From NCBI GenBank assembly GCA_003169695.1, contig PNAS01000013.1, forward strand, positions 143,797-207,796: a stretch of 64,000 bases of DNA, read 5' to 3'. Under the pieces are notes generated by a model. The model did no database searches. It was not told the origin of the DNA and was given only the letters and a program-made list of their open reading frames with translations. This stretch comes from Spartobacteria bacterium (GTDB lineage: Bacteria; Verrucomicrobiota; Verrucomicrobiia; Chthoniobacterales; UBA10450). The translations under genes and the position numbers were made by a program. Numbering within the stretch: the first letter of the stretch is position 1; each line of letters begins with the position of its first letter. Below are positions 45,954 to 54,956 of the stretch, in pieces.

Positions 45954-46198
45954 ATTAAGCTGGTATGCAGCGGGCCCGAATTTGGTAACGTGTTTCTTTC
46001 CGAGAACCAATGACCGCGAGGTCAGTGGGAAGGCTGAGCGCTCGTCTCCGATGATCTCGCGGGTGGCGCCGCCCCTTTTTTACGACGCGGCGTCTTCTTG
46101 CGCTGGCGAAACGACTGGACAAAGGACCTCCATGACCAAGTAGGAGCGGGAAGCGATTAGCGCCGTTGCGAGAAGTGACCCCGCAATGTGGCGGCGCT

Positions 46199-46792
46199 TT
46201 ACCTCCAAAGTCCCTCAAAGCGAACCGCCGCCGTCCGTGTGTAAAGTTGCGTGTGGCGAATGTTCCTGTGGCCGAGGTAATCTTGGATTAGGCGCGTGTC
46301 GCACCCCTTGTTAGCCAAGGCATATCCGCAACTGTGCCGAAGCATGTGTGGATGCACCTTGATCGGCAGCCCAGCCCGCCGCCCAATCTCACCCACCGCG
46401 TAGTTCATTGCCTGCCGGGTCATGGGGCCGCGCTCTGATAGAAACAACAACGGCGAGTTGGCGCAGGCAGCCGCAAACCGTTGCCGCAGCCACGCCCGCA
46501 GCGCGCGAACCTCATCGCCGTCCATCGGTTGACTGGTCGACAGGCTGCCTTTGCAACGCCGGACGAACAGCCGACCGGTATCAAGGTCGATATCAGACAA
46601 ACGCGTGCCCACAAGCTCGCTGACGCGCAGGGCGTGCCGATAGGCCAGGAGCACCATGGCGAAGTTCCGAACGCCGTGCCGGCTTTTTCGCGCTGCCTTC
46701 AGAAAAACTTCTACCTCGGCTTCAGTCAGGAAATTCTTTGCTCGCGCGTCGACCGCGTTCTCATTTTTGATAACTGAACTTTCTTTCATCAC
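46199..46792 (-). CDS. Short tyrosine recombinase (FimB/FimE-like)
   Basis: A 197-residue catalytic domain without an N-terminal core-binding arm. All active residues are visible: R56 (ALRVSEL), K81 (RRCKGS), H149xxR152 (HPHMLRHSCGY), H175 (LGHRNI) and the nucleophile Y184 (HTQLYTR). The length matches FimB/FimE-type invertases. It lacks the extra helix insert found in integron IntI, so it should not be the enzyme of the attC arrays. It is 41 bp downstream of the 181-residue gene, same strand. Confidence 0.85.
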   Translation of the reverse strand: MMKESSVIKNENAVDARAKNFLTEAEVEVFLKAARKSRHGVRNFAMVLLAYRHALRVSELVGTRLSDIDLDTGRLFVRRCKGSLSTSQPMDGDEVRALRAWLRQRFAAACANSPLLFLSERGPMTRQAMNYAVGEIGRRAGLPIKVHPHMLRHSCGYALANKGCDTRLIQDYLGHRNIRHTQLYTRTAAVRFEGLWR

Positions 46793-46833
46793 CTTCTCGT
46801 ATGCCGGCGATGAAATTCCGTCAGCCTGTTTCT

Positions 46834-47379
46834 TTACTTTCCGGCATCTGGGCGGGTTTCGTCTTGGATCACGCTCCCCTCGACGGGCTTCTCGCTACTT
46901 GTAACAGATGGGCCGCTTTGCAACGAGTCAGCGTCGCTGACCAGCAACTCGTATTCCACATCGATCGCCGGCAAAGCGCGCCTCGCTTCCGGCGATCCTC
47001 GCAGTCGTTTCAGGAACGTAGCGAAGTCTTCGAAATCGCCTTGCAACTGGATTTGGCGCTCAACGGGCCGACCCTCGGTGTAGGCCAACTCTAGAGTTAT
47101 AGCGGCAAGTCGCGTCTTATGGTCGGGCACTTCGATCAGTTGCCTCGTAGCCGGGTCAAAAACACGGTGCGTTGCAACCTTCGCTTCGCGCAACACCCGC
47201 ACATTAGCGGCTTGATCGCGTTCCGTCAGTAACTCGGAAATCGAGATTGCCTTTTTTATCACCTTTGCGAGAGATTTAGGCCACTGCTCTTTACGCCCGC
47301 GCGCGAGCGGGCTACGTGTTTTTGAGTTTTCACTGATTTTATTTTTCACGAAGTCGGGCTGGGATTGATGTTCGCTCAT
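46834..47379 (-). CDS. Unknown element-encoded protein
   Basis: A 181-residue charged protein. The basic N-terminus (SPLARGRKEQWPKSLAKVIK) precedes AISISELLTERDQAANVRVL, a helical region like those in small DNA-binding or packaging proteins. Then VATHRVFDPATRQLIEVPDH and a Leu-rich end. It lies 180 bp downstream of the helicase gene. I recognise no family. Confidence 0.5.
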   Translation of the reverse strand: MSEHQSQPDFVKNKISENSKTRSPLARGRKEQWPKSLAKVIKKAISISELLTERDQAANVRVLREAKVATHRVFDPATRQLIEVPDHKTRLAAITLELAYTEGRPVERQIQLQGDFEDFATFLKRLRGSPEARRALPAIDVEYELLVSDADSLQSGPSVTSSEKPVEGSVIQDETRPDAGK

Positions 47380-47559
47380 TTTTCAAAATCATGCTCGCAG
47401 CCTTTGGTGGCCGGTTCTGTTCACTTGCAGTTCGTTCACATTTGCTGTCCCGAGGTCACCCTGTATTCTCATTTCTGAAGATTTCCTGACCAGCAACCCC
47501 CAGTAACTCTCGATACAAGTTTAAAGATGTGCCGGAGATTTCCAGAGATCACGGAGGAG

Positions 47560-49230
47560 TTACTGTGTTAGGGTGGGAAAGACAGACGGTTTTTCGTCGT
47601 CGCGTGTTATGAGGTACGAGTGAGAAGGATAGCTTCCTTTCTGATCGGTCCGAGCAATCGATGTGGTACTGCGTTGGACGCAAAACCCAGCTATTGCAAT
47701 CGAATCGCTTCCTCCGCCGACGCGTTTGAAGATATCCGCGAGCTTAGCACCAATTATTTTTCGGCCATGCTCTTCATCAAGGCGGCGGTCAGCACTTACG
47801 CCAGGTATTTCCACATCCCCTTCAACGCAAAGTTCGTGTAGTTGGCCCGCACGCAACGATTGGCCTAGTCGCCCCGTCATTCCTGCCGCGATGCAGATTT
47901 GTCGTAGAAAGACAAGCGCCGGAGTCGAGACACGCGCCTGCATCTCCTGGTGACCGTCCATCAGTGGCGCTAGCTCGAAAATGTTGGTAACAATCCAATC
48001 GAGGGTCTGACACCATTCACGCATGTCATGTCGCGTTTCCGTTGTGCGTTGCTTGCCGCGGCGAAGCCATTCCCGGACAACCGCGAAAACACATCCCAGA
48101 TAATAGGGTTGTTGGGCGCGTAAGTGGTCGAGCGCGTCAGCGGTCCCTCCTGATTCGGGAAAAGTCCTGAACTGAAATTCGCGAGGCCGCTTTCGTATCG
48201 CGATCAGATTGCAGCGATTGGCCATGTCGGGTCTTAAATCAACGCCATTGCTTGTAAGGAAAATAAAGAAACGACTCGGATCGATATCAATGCTTCCGCG
48301 ATATGGGACCCGAGCGCTAAAGCCGCTCTCGCAAGTGAGAAAGGCTTCAAGATGAGGACTATCGAACTTACCGCGAAAATTATCGAATTGAATGAATGGG
48401 CGACCCGCCACGAGTCGTTGATCTAGCGTCTCGTCAATCGAGCCGACGCCGCCGGACTTGCAGGAGACCAAGGAAAGGCGCTCATTGTAGAGAGCCGCGA
48501 CGATCTTTTGCCGATACGTCTTTCCGGATTGCGATTGATCTGCTTCGGCGACATCTGCCGGCACGAAGCCGCGCAAGTGTCCGCCGAGTTTGAGCGCTGG
48601 GGTAAGTAGTGACGCAACGGCACGGCTTTGATCACCCGGCGAGGGGAAATCAAAGTCGGCGAGTAGGTCCATAATCGCGCGAATTGCATCAGCGACACGT
48701 ACCTCAGGTGGAGTTTGTCCGCCTGTGATAAAAAGGCCCGTGGCATCATCGTAGCCGTCCGCTATGACACGAGATTCGCCCTCGGACATAGCAACGCAAA
48801 CGGGGCAGTTGATTAAGCCTGAGATCTTGGGAAGGCAAGCGAGTGCCTGTTCTGTTTCGAGCAATGCATCAGCTAGGTCCCTCGACATTATAGCGACTGG
48901 TTTCAGCGCCCATTCGCCTGAGCTCTCGTGCTTGACCCATCTTGCGAAGTGTCCGTACTTTTCGAACCGAGAACGGGCTGCGTTCGAAGCAAGTACGGAT
49001 AGCACTATCTCGTTATTGTCATTGGGAACCAGCTCAATGATTCTTCCGCCGCGAACGAACATTTGTTTGCGAGCTGCAATGAGTGGAAACAAGACTTCCG
49101 CTGTATTAGTTAATCGAACTTCGTGGCTTGGCAGAACGATGAACTTTTCAGACTCCCCAACTTTGAAACATGATACGGTAGCGGCCATTTCAAGGTCGTC
49201 CTTCCAAGTCGTCGCGAGTTGGACATTCAT
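47560..49230 (-). CDS. Replicative helicase-like ATPase of the element
   Basis: A 556-residue protein. The ATPase core has a Walker A-like ADQSQSGKTYRQKIVAAL (Q232-T238), a Walker B-like PFIQFDNFRG (279-288) and FFIFLTSNGVDLRPDMANR with a sensor-1 asparagine (about 328) and an arginine finger region. This is the layout of SF3/AAA-type helicases in phages and satellites that work with a primase. The N-terminal 200 residues have no clear motif. The start at 49230 overlaps the primase stop by 4 bp (ATGA). Confidence 0.65.
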   Translation of the reverse strand: MNVQLATTWKDDLEMAATVSCFKVGESEKFIVLPSHEVRLTNTAEVLFPLIAARKQMFVRGGRIIELVPNDNNEIVLSVLASNAARSRFEKYGHFARWVKHESSGEWALKPVAIMSRDLADALLETEQALACLPKISGLINCPVCVAMSEGESRVIADGYDDATGLFITGGQTPPEVRVADAIRAIMDLLADFDFPSPGDQSRAVASLLTPALKLGGHLRGFVPADVAEADQSQSGKTYRQKIVAALYNERLSLVSCKSGGVGSIDETLDQRLVAGRPFIQFDNFRGKFDSPHLEAFLTCESGFSARVPYRGSIDIDPSRFFIFLTSNGVDLRPDMANRCNLIAIRKRPREFQFRTFPESGGTADALDHLRAQQPYYLGCVFAVVREWLRRGKQRTTETRHDMREWCQTLDWIVTNIFELAPLMDGHQEMQARVSTPALVFLRQICIAAGMTGRLGQSLRAGQLHELCVEGDVEIPGVSADRRLDEEHGRKIIGAKLADIFKRVGGGSDSIAIAGFCVQRSTTSIARTDQKGSYPSHSYLITRDDEKPSVFPTLTQ

Positions 49231-50123
49231 CGGATAACTCCCGGATTTAGGTAATAAACTCTCTGACGTTTTCCATTCTCTCGTGTGCCGTCCGGCATCC
49301 GTACAAACTGCGATCGAGTCCACGTCGCGCGGTCTGCGCCAACACTACACGCGCAGCGCATGAATCTTTCGAGACGCTCTTCCCGTTCGTGCGCGCAATA
49401 GAACCAACCATGGAGCGACTTGTGACCGCTATGGAGCGCCACTGCTAGCGGTGCCCGTTGGGCTAGATGGAACAATAACGCCGCATGTTCATCAATAGTT
49501 CCAGAATCGAACTCGACGACAAGAAAGCGGCGCGGCCCGGTGTTACTTAATGCGTGCTTAGAGTCGCGGCCGTCGCGGGTCTTGCCGGAAATCGTTAGCA
49601 TCGGGCTTGGGACAACCAACGACAGTTGCTCCAATAGCCCACGCCAATCTGAGCGTCGCCGCGTATCGAAATGACAAGTGTTTTGCCCCGCGCAAAGCAA
49701 ACAATCTGGCGGAAACAGCATGTCGATGATTTCTTCTGTGAGGCCCGTGTTGTTCTCGAGACGCCACGGCGAAAGCTCCCACAGATCTACCAATGCGGGC
49801 CCGGCAGAGATTAATTGGTCGCGCCGCGAGCGATCGACAGAGGGCCAAGCTGTTGTATGGAACGGTTTGCCAACTAGCGGGAGGCCCGGCCGCCACGCAA
49901 ACGGCTTTGCGTGTTGAATCGCATTTTCAATCTCATGAACGGAAACGATCCTTCCGCATTCGGCCGTCGCAGCTTGAAGAATTGCCCGAATATCGTTCTC
50001 GCCCCGGAATGGGTGCAAGACTCTCGCCACTCGAAACAACCAGTTATGTACACCTTCTCCATGCCGAGGGACACCCGCAAGCAGATCGCGCACAAAAAGC
50101 GGCAATGACTCCTGATCGACCAT
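49227..50123 (-). CDS. Archaeo-eukaryotic-type primase-like protein
   Basis: A 298-residue protein. FLVVEFDSG (residues 200-208) holds the acidic motif I, ALHSGHKSLHGWFYC (229-243) the sxH-type motif II, and SQFVRMPDGTRENGKRQ (271-287) the basic C-terminal motif, in the order of AEP primases of plasmids and satellite elements. CLLCAGQNTCHF (141-152) may bind zinc. The N-terminal helices (HNWLFRVARVLHPF) recall PriCT domains. It is coupled to the helicase gene and probably starts DNA replication of the element. Confidence 0.65.
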   Translation of the reverse strand: MVDQESLPLFVRDLLAGVPRHGEGVHNWLFRVARVLHPFRGENDIRAILQAATAECGRIVSVHEIENAIQHAKPFAWRPGLPLVGKPFHTTAWPSVDRSRRDQLISAGPALVDLWELSPWRLENNTGLTEEIIDMLFPPDCLLCAGQNTCHFDTRRRSDWRGLLEQLSLVVPSPMLTISGKTRDGRDSKHALSNTGPRRFLVVEFDSGTIDEHAALLFHLAQRAPLAVALHSGHKSLHGWFYCAHEREERLERFMRCACSVGADRATWTRSQFVRMPDGTRENGKRQRVYYLNPGVIR

Positions 50124-50132
50124 ACTTATATT

Positions 50133-50312
50133 TCATTTCACTGCATGAAGTCGACGCTTTTCTACAAAGTCCTGCACATCCTTCGGCCGAAATCGAATTG
50201 CTCTGCCGATTTTAATCGCGGATAGCGCTCTTCGTTGAACCTGCAGCTCCACGAACCGCACAGACACACGCAAGTGCTCAGCGGTGTCTCGCTTCGTAAG
50301 TAGCGCCTCCAT
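50133..50312 (-). CDS. Excisionase-like HTH protein
   Basis: A 59-residue protein: MEALLTKRDTAEHLRVSVRF, then VELQVQRRALSAIKIG, then RAIRFRPKDVQDFVEKRR. This is the MerR-like winged-helix fold of AlpA/excisionase proteins (HTH_17 type: tkrdtAehLrVS, followed by IkiGraiRf). It acts by bending DNA at att sites and turning integration into excision, and in satellites also as a regulator. It lies 9 bp before the primase gene. Confidence 0.8.
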   Translation of the reverse strand: MEALLTKRDTAEHLRVSVRFVELQVQRRALSAIKIGRAIRFRPKDVQDFVEKRRLHAVK

Positions 50313-50517
50313 GCAGAGGAGTTTGCTTTGGTGCGCTTCATCCTTTCAATCTTAGAAAAGGCCGCGAAAGTGCCGGTCACGACAATGAGCCAGGGGTGGG
50401 CCACCGCGGGCAGAGAGTGTGCGGCGATGGAAATTCGGATCTGTCACGCTTTTCTGACAGACGAGAACATGAATTTTCGAAGTGACTCGCTTGTCGCTCT
50501 ATTAGATCATTCGCAGT
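50313..50517. promoter_or_regulatory. Gap before the excisionase gene
   Basis: A 205-bp noncoding gap between the 285-residue gene and the excisionase-like gene, the largest within the module. It is the probable place for the promoter of excisionase, primase and helicase. I see no clear operator palindrome. Confidence 0.3.
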
Positions 50518-51375
50518 TTATCGACGTGCCTTTCGCTGGCGGCATGCACGTTGCCGTTTTCTTGCTTCATCGCGGCGATGTTGAATTGAAGCGAGTTTCC
50601 GCCCGAGGTCCCAGTCAATCGCATCTCCGAAAGCGTCGTACTCCAGTATTTTCAACACGATGTTGTGAGCACTTTGCAGCATGCTGATTCCGGGTTCTCT
50701 AACCCAGTCAATCAAAGGACCAATCTGCGAAAGACGAATGCTATCGCGACGCTGACGCTGCGCCTCAAGAACGATCGTCTCCAAAACAATTAAATAACAT
50801 AGCTCTCGGTCTCCAAGCGTAACGTCCCCGATTTCAAGCTGAACGATACTTTTTCCAGGAGGAATGAGTAATGATTTGAATGTTTCCCATTCGACACCTT
50901 TGGCGCGGACTTGCCTCTTAAGGAGCTGGTCGAGACGCTGCAGAAACTTACGCGCGAGTGGCGCGTCTTCCTTTTCGCTTGTTGCCGTTCGGAAAATTCG
51001 ATGGAACGTACTATGGCGGAGGTACGGTATCTTACTGGACTCAAGGTGAAACAGAGCGCCTCGAAGTAACCTTGTTATTTTCTTGCCTAATTGTAGTCCC
51101 GGCCATCTCGAGTCCACTAGCCGGTAGGCCCGTCCGATCGGACGACAAATTTTGGCGCGCCGAGTTGCCGCGAGCCTAGTGATGGCTGCGTCAAGGCGAT
51201 TGAGAACGCTAGCGTCCGGCCAAAACAAGGGGCGGTCGAGCGGCATGCAGCATTTGTTGAGTTGCGCCAAACACCCGAGAATTTCTCCTCGGTGTTTTTG
51301 GGGTTCCACATTCTTTGGCTTTCGAGGCAGGAAGGAGATGGGAGGCATCTCGCGTTGTGAGTTTAGTTGCTTCAT
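50518..51375 (-). CDS. Unknown protein coupled to the integrase
   Basis: A 285-residue basic, helical protein. No signal peptide or catalytic motif. It ends in a very Arg/Lys-rich tail (DEARKRQRACRQRKARR), which suggests nucleic-acid binding. The start overlaps the integrase stop by 4 bp (ATGA), so the two are translated together. I recognise no family. Confidence 0.55.
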   Translation of the reverse strand: MKQLNSQREMPPISFLPRKPKNVEPQKHRGEILGCLAQLNKCCMPLDRPLFWPDASVLNRLDAAITRLAATRRAKICRPIGRAYRLVDSRWPGLQLGKKITRLLRGALFHLESSKIPYLRHSTFHRIFRTATSEKEDAPLARKFLQRLDQLLKRQVRAKGVEWETFKSLLIPPGKSIVQLEIGDVTLGDRELCYLIVLETIVLEAQRQRRDSIRLSQIGPLIDWVREPGISMLQSAHNIVLKILEYDAFGDAIDWDLGRKLASIQHRRDEARKRQRACRQRKARR

Positions 51376-52497
51376 AGGAGGGGTTCAGTTTTTCGAGGCC
51401 TTATGTTCCAATACCGTACCGCGTCCGTTGGCCTTACAAGTTGTCGATAGTGCTTGAAGATCATGCGAGGCGAATTGCCCATCTCGAGGGCGAGCTTTGC
51501 CGCGTCGCCGAACTTGCCGAGGTGATAAGATGCAAAACTGTGTCGAAGGCCGTTACTCGGCCAACGGTCGGCTAATCCCGCACGATCGCGATCTTCATTT
51601 GCACGTTTGTAAAAGTTGATCGGACAGACAGCGCCCGTACGGCTTTTGCATTGCTTCAGCCATTCACGCAAATTGGGCTGGATCGTAATAAGCCGCCGAC
51701 TCGCTGTTTTCGATTTCGAGGCTTTCACCTCAATAAAACCGCCTTCGAGATTTATTTTCTTCCCAAGCGAGCCGCTGAATCTCAGCGGTGCGTAGTCCCG
51801 CGAAAGCTCCAATGGCCCAAAAAGCGAGCATCTGGGGCTGCGCATTCTTAAGCAATCGTCGCGTTTCATCTACGCTTAGAATACCGATTGGTTCCGGTCT
51901 TTCATTGGCCCGTTCAACATCAACAACTGGATTAACGGGCACATAGCGGCGCTTCTTCGCGTACCCGAAGAGTGTGCTCAGCCGGCGCCGAAACGTATTT
52001 CGCGTCACGCCACCGACAGGCAGATCTCGGAGCCAATCGTCGATCTCGCCAGCGGTAATCGCCGTGAGTATTCGCTCTCCAAATTCAGTCGAGAAGCGCG
52101 CCAGTCGTACCCGCAGATCATCCAAATATCGCTTGGAGCATCCGTCGATTTCACGAGCCTTGCAAAGCTCGGCGATTGCCGCGTTCACTGTGCAGCTACG
52201 GTTCGTCCGGTGGAAATCGTCGAGAAAGAAACTGGTCGCCTGGCGAAGAGTTGACCCAACCGTTTCCAGTTTCTCTGAGCACTCGACCGCTTCAACGCGG
52301 AGCGATTCCGACACCGAAAATGCCGCGATTCCGTGGTTCTTTTGCTGGACCTGGCATAGTTCTAAGTATGTGTGTGCCACACGTTTATCCCTGAAGAAGC
52401 GTCGCGTCCTGCCGCCCCCTGGCTTCGGGCAAGTGACGCAGAAATACTGATATTCCCGAATCCGGGTCTGCGTTATCGCGAGCGTAGTTGTTCTCAA
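51372..52497 (-). pseudogene. Tyrosine-type integrase broken by a one-base frameshift
   Basis: Two overlapping frames give one integrase of about 370 residues. The first frame (52497 down to about 51760) has the SAM-like core-binding domain (YLDDLRVRLARFSTEFGERI) and the first catalytic arginine in GAFAGLRTAEIQRLAWEE. The second frame (to 51372) continues INLEGGFIEVKASKSKTASRR, GLRHSFASYHL and the end MGNSPRMIFKHYRQLV with the tyrosine. The switch is at gaagaaaataaa, where removing one A restores LAWEEINLEGG. It may be a mutation, a sequencing error or programmed slippage. Confidence 0.8.
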
Positions 52498-52883
52498 CTA
52501 CACCATATATGCCGACGGCCTCTATTCGTCAGCGTGAAGTTAAATAAATTCTTATTCCTTGGGTAAATCGACGCCTGTGGAGGGCGTCACTTGGCAGATG
52601 CGTCAGACTTAGGATTGCGAAATCATCGATTTCAGGACGGTGCTTTCCGTTTCAAAGCGAAACGTTTTTACGAGGGGAAAACGCCAATTTGGGCCAAATA
52701 GTGCAATGCCGCGAATGGCGAGTAGAAAACCGCTCGTTCTAGCACAAATTCTAGCACACGGACGCGCCAGACTTCGCCTCATCTGAGTCCGGGCGTTCTC
52801 GATTGTTGTCGACGAAAACGCTGCAGATTTGACGTTTTCATCCGAGTTTATCCTCGTTGCCGCAATGAACCCTTGAAGTTGCG
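52498..52883. other. Intergenic region behind the integrase, probable att side
   Basis: 386 bp without a gene. It contains ctagcacaaattctagcaca near 52738-52757, a direct repeat of ctagcaca separated by 4 bases, of the kind seen near integrase sites. No tRNA-like end is present here. Confidence 0.4.
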
Positions 52884-52912
52884 TTGCTCTTTTGTCGTCT
52901 GCGGTTAAACGG
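52874..52912 (+). repeat. 39-bp direct repeat, copy 1 (start of the left HTH gene)
   Basis: The 39 bases from tgaagttgcg to gttaaacgg match the copy at 56317-56355 with one mismatch. The identity covers noncoding DNA before the TTG start as well as the first codons, which is stronger than the identity of the rest of the genes. Confidence 0.8.
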
Positions 52913-53174
52913 GAAAAAGCCTAAAGATCAGGCGTATCCGAGGGAAATTAAGACCTTGGGAGATGCAGTTCGGAAAATGCGGCTGGATTTGGGACTACGA
53001 CAAAAGGATGTGGCGAAGCTAATCGGATGCGATAAAACGAGTATCCTTAATTGGGAAAAAGGGCATACATCTCCCGGCACCAGCAAAATATCCGGCGTCA
53101 GGAGGTTTTTGGGATCGATCGCAAAACCCTGTTCGAAGCTCGAAATGATGCGGCAGCCGCTCGAAGACGGATGA
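52884..53174 (+). CDS. Cro/C1-type HTH protein (copy 1)
   Basis: A 96-residue protein with a TTG start. IKTLGDAVRKMRLDLGLRQK, then DVAKLIGCDKTSILNWEKGH is an HTH_3 (XRE) domain. The N-terminus MLFCRLRLNGKKPKDQAYP is shared with the second copy at 56327. It probably is a DNA-binding regulator or a remnant of one. The gene lies at the left edge of array B. Confidence 0.7.
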   Translation: MLFCRLRLNGKKPKDQAYPREIKTLGDAVRKMRLDLGLRQKDVAKLIGCDKTSILNWEKGHTSPGTSKISGVRRFLGSIAKPCSKLEMMRQPLEDG

Positions 53175-53354
53175 GGGTATCGACATTTACCCGCAGGTGC
53201 CTTTCGGTCAAGACACGGCAGGTCAGAGAAAGCGTTCATAGCCGGGAATTCTGCCCACTTTTTGGACGACCGAAGCACGGGGAGCGTGGTTCGTCTGGAA
53301 TGTATCGAATTTGGGACTTGACCGCCTCGTTACCTCGGCGGCTGAATACTCGCC

Positions 53355-53819
53355 ATGAAGAAAACTATCTTACTCACATTCCTCATCTCGGCCGCCGCCG
53401 TCAGCCTTTGTCTGGCCGGCAACGACGCCTTTATGGGAACATGGAAACTCAATGAATCGAAATCGAAGATTCCGGCGAACGCGGCGCACAATAACACCGT
53501 TGTTTATGCGCAAAACGGTGACGAGGTGACGATCACCGGGGACGGCGTCGACGCTGCCGGGAAACCAGTGCATCAGGTTTGGACCGGCAAATTCGACGGG
53601 AAAGAGTATGCCGCGAAAGGCGCTACGAATCACGCTCTGCGCGCCTACACAAAGGTCGACGCGAACACGCTCACCTACACGCTGACGAAAGACGGCAAGA
53701 ACGTAGGTCACGGCAAAGTGGTCGTCGCAGCTGACGGCAAAAGCCGGACCGTTACGGAGACGCAGCCAGATGCGGACGGCAAGCCAGTGGATGGGACGTA
53801 CTTTTTCGACAAGCAGTAG
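53355..53819 (+). CDS. Small secreted protein of unknown function, first gene of array B
   Basis: A 154-residue protein with a signal peptide (MKKTILLTFLISAAAVSLCLA). The rest is beta-rich with lipocalin-like periodicity (MGTWKLNESKSKIPANAAHN, VTITGDGVDAAGKPVHQVWT, KTVTETQ-like end). It is a common type of small exported protein in Acidobacteria and Verrucomicrobia with unknown function. It lies directly before the first attC-like site, so it may itself be a cassette or the last non-cassette gene. Confidence 0.65.
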   Translation: MKKTILLTFLISAAAVSLCLAGNDAFMGTWKLNESKSKIPANAAHNNTVVYAQNGDEVTITGDGVDAAGKPVHQVWTGKFDGKEYAAKGATNHALRAYTKVDANTLTYTLTKDGKNVGHGKVVVAADGKSRTVTETQPDADGKPVDGTYFFDKQ

Positions 53820-53919
53820 AAGTTCATCGGTCGAATGGCTGGTCGGTCAGCGCCTACCGCGCTGGCCGGCTTTGTCGCGCCACCTAGATTCCCTGTGTTT
53901 CTGCCTGCAGCACCGCAAC

Positions 53920-54044
53920 GCCTAACCAGGCGCGATGCAGCTAACCGCTGGCCGTTCTGAGTCCCATGTTTCAGTTCATGAAGCGCTTTTAGACCAGCGA
54001 TGCCTCGCCTCCGCCAGCGGTAGCTGATCTTGTTCTCGTTAGGT
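53920..54044 (+). repeat. attC-like site (array B, site 1)
   Basis: Starts GCCTAAC and ends GTTAGGT. L'' CAGCTAACCGCTGGC pairs with L' GCCAGCGGTAGCTG over 14 bp with a single unpaired A, exactly the extrahelical-base pattern of attC sites. Length 125 bp. Confidence 0.8.
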
Positions 54045-54052
54045 ATTAAGAT

Positions 54053-54166
54053 ATGCTTCGCGTAGCAGCAATCATCACGACAGTTCTAGTGGTCGATGTG
54101 CTTCTATTTGTTTACTCTCGTCCCTCCCGAGGGTTGGCTCTGCGCTTCTGGACTAAGATGTTATGA
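54053..54166 (+). CDS. Micro-ORF with a membrane helix, coupled to the next cassette gene
   Basis: A 37-residue frame (MLRVAAIITTVLVVDVLLFV then YSRPSRGLALRFWTKML) starting 9 bp after the attC-like R' box. It is a single membrane helix with a basic tail. The stop overlaps the next ATG by 4 bp (ATGA), which supports translation. Confidence 0.5.
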   Translation: MLRVAAIITTVLVVDVLLFVYSRPSRGLALRFWTKML

Positions 54167-54747
54167 CTCCCTTTGAATTTATTTGCGCGTTTTACTCGGT
54201 AGTTCTCGGCGTGGCGGTGGCCCAGCTTATGACCAGCGTTGGAAGGTTGGCCGAAGAACGGGAACGGGTTCGCGGTTATTGGGTCTCGAATTTTTGGATA
54301 CTGGCGGTCCTGTTCGCTAATGTAAGCAATTGGTGGGGAATCTGGGGGCTGCACGATGTTAAGAGATGGAGCATTTATTCTTTTCTGTTGTTGGTTGCGT
54401 TAACCGCAGCCGTCTATCTCACGACCGTTCTGCTGTTCCCGCGCATTCCTACGAGCGAGGACGCAATCATCGATATGGAGCGACACTTTTATAAGAGTCG
54501 CCGGATCTTCTTCACCGGATTCACATCGGCGTGGGTGCTTGCGCTGATATGTAATTGGAGCTTTTTTCCCATAACCTGGATGACTCTAGGCAACGTGTTG
54601 CCGGCGGCCATGATCGTGCTCGGCATCATCGCCGTCATGACCCCCAATCGCAGCTTTCACGCCGTCTACGCGGTCATCGCTTTGATTGCCATTGTGCTCA
54701 ACGTGCTTTCGGGAGGAGCGTGGACGCTGAACACGTTTATTGAATGA
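54163..54747 (+). CDS. Cassette gene, polytopic membrane protein
   Basis: A 194-residue protein with about six hydrophobic helices (YSVVLGVAVAQLMTSVG, FWILAVLFANVSNWWGIWGL, IYSFLLLVALTAAVYLTTVL, FTSAWVLALICNWSFFP, AAMIVLGIIAVM, VIALIAIVLNVLSG). No conserved polar residues suggest an enzyme. It lies between attC-like sites 1 and 2. Family not recognised. Confidence 0.7.
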   Translation: MTPFEFICAFYSVVLGVAVAQLMTSVGRLAEERERVRGYWVSNFWILAVLFANVSNWWGIWGLHDVKRWSIYSFLLLVALTAAVYLTTVLLFPRIPTSEDAIIDMERHFYKSRRIFFTGFTSAWVLALICNWSFFPITWMTLGNVLPAAMIVLGIIAVMTPNRSFHAVYAVIALIAIVLNVLSGGAWTLNTFIE

Positions 54748-54822
54748 AAGAGTTTTTAACTGCGCAGTAAGGCATAGGCATCAGTCTGTGAATCGCTCTC
54801 CTGCTTAATCGACACACTAAAG

Positions 54823-54946
54823 ACCTAACCATGCGATGGAGCGAACGACGGACCGTTGTATGCTTCACTTTTGAGATGACTTCTACACTTCCATTCCCAG
54901 CGACGCGCGGCCTCGTCCGCCGTCGCTCATCTTATTCTCGTTAGGC
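54823..54946 (+). repeat. attC-like site (array B, site 2)
   Basis: Starts ACCTAAC and ends GTTAGGC. L'' GAGCGAACGACGGA pairs with L' TCCGCCGTCGCTC with one unpaired A and one mismatch. Length 124 bp. The L sequence differs from site 1 but the structure is kept, which argues for selection on shape. Confidence 0.75.
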
Positions 54947-54956
54947 GTATGAAACC

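Larger units (their letters stand above)
46199..52497 (-). mobile_element. Integration and replication module of a mobile element
   Basis: Minus-strand genes in order: frameshifted tyrosine integrase, 285-residue unknown protein (4-bp overlap), excisionase-like HTH, primase-like protein, helicase-like ATPase (4-bp overlap), 181-residue unknown protein and FimB-type recombinase. This order resembles satellite phages or integrative elements that replicate after excision. There are no capsid, portal or conjugation genes, so it would need a helper. Confidence 0.55.

Noticed and set aside
46199-46792. FimB-type recombinase as the integron integrase of the attC arrays
   Set aside because: It has all catalytic residues but only 197 residues, no N-terminal arm and no IntI-specific insert between the conserved patches, so it is not IntI-like.
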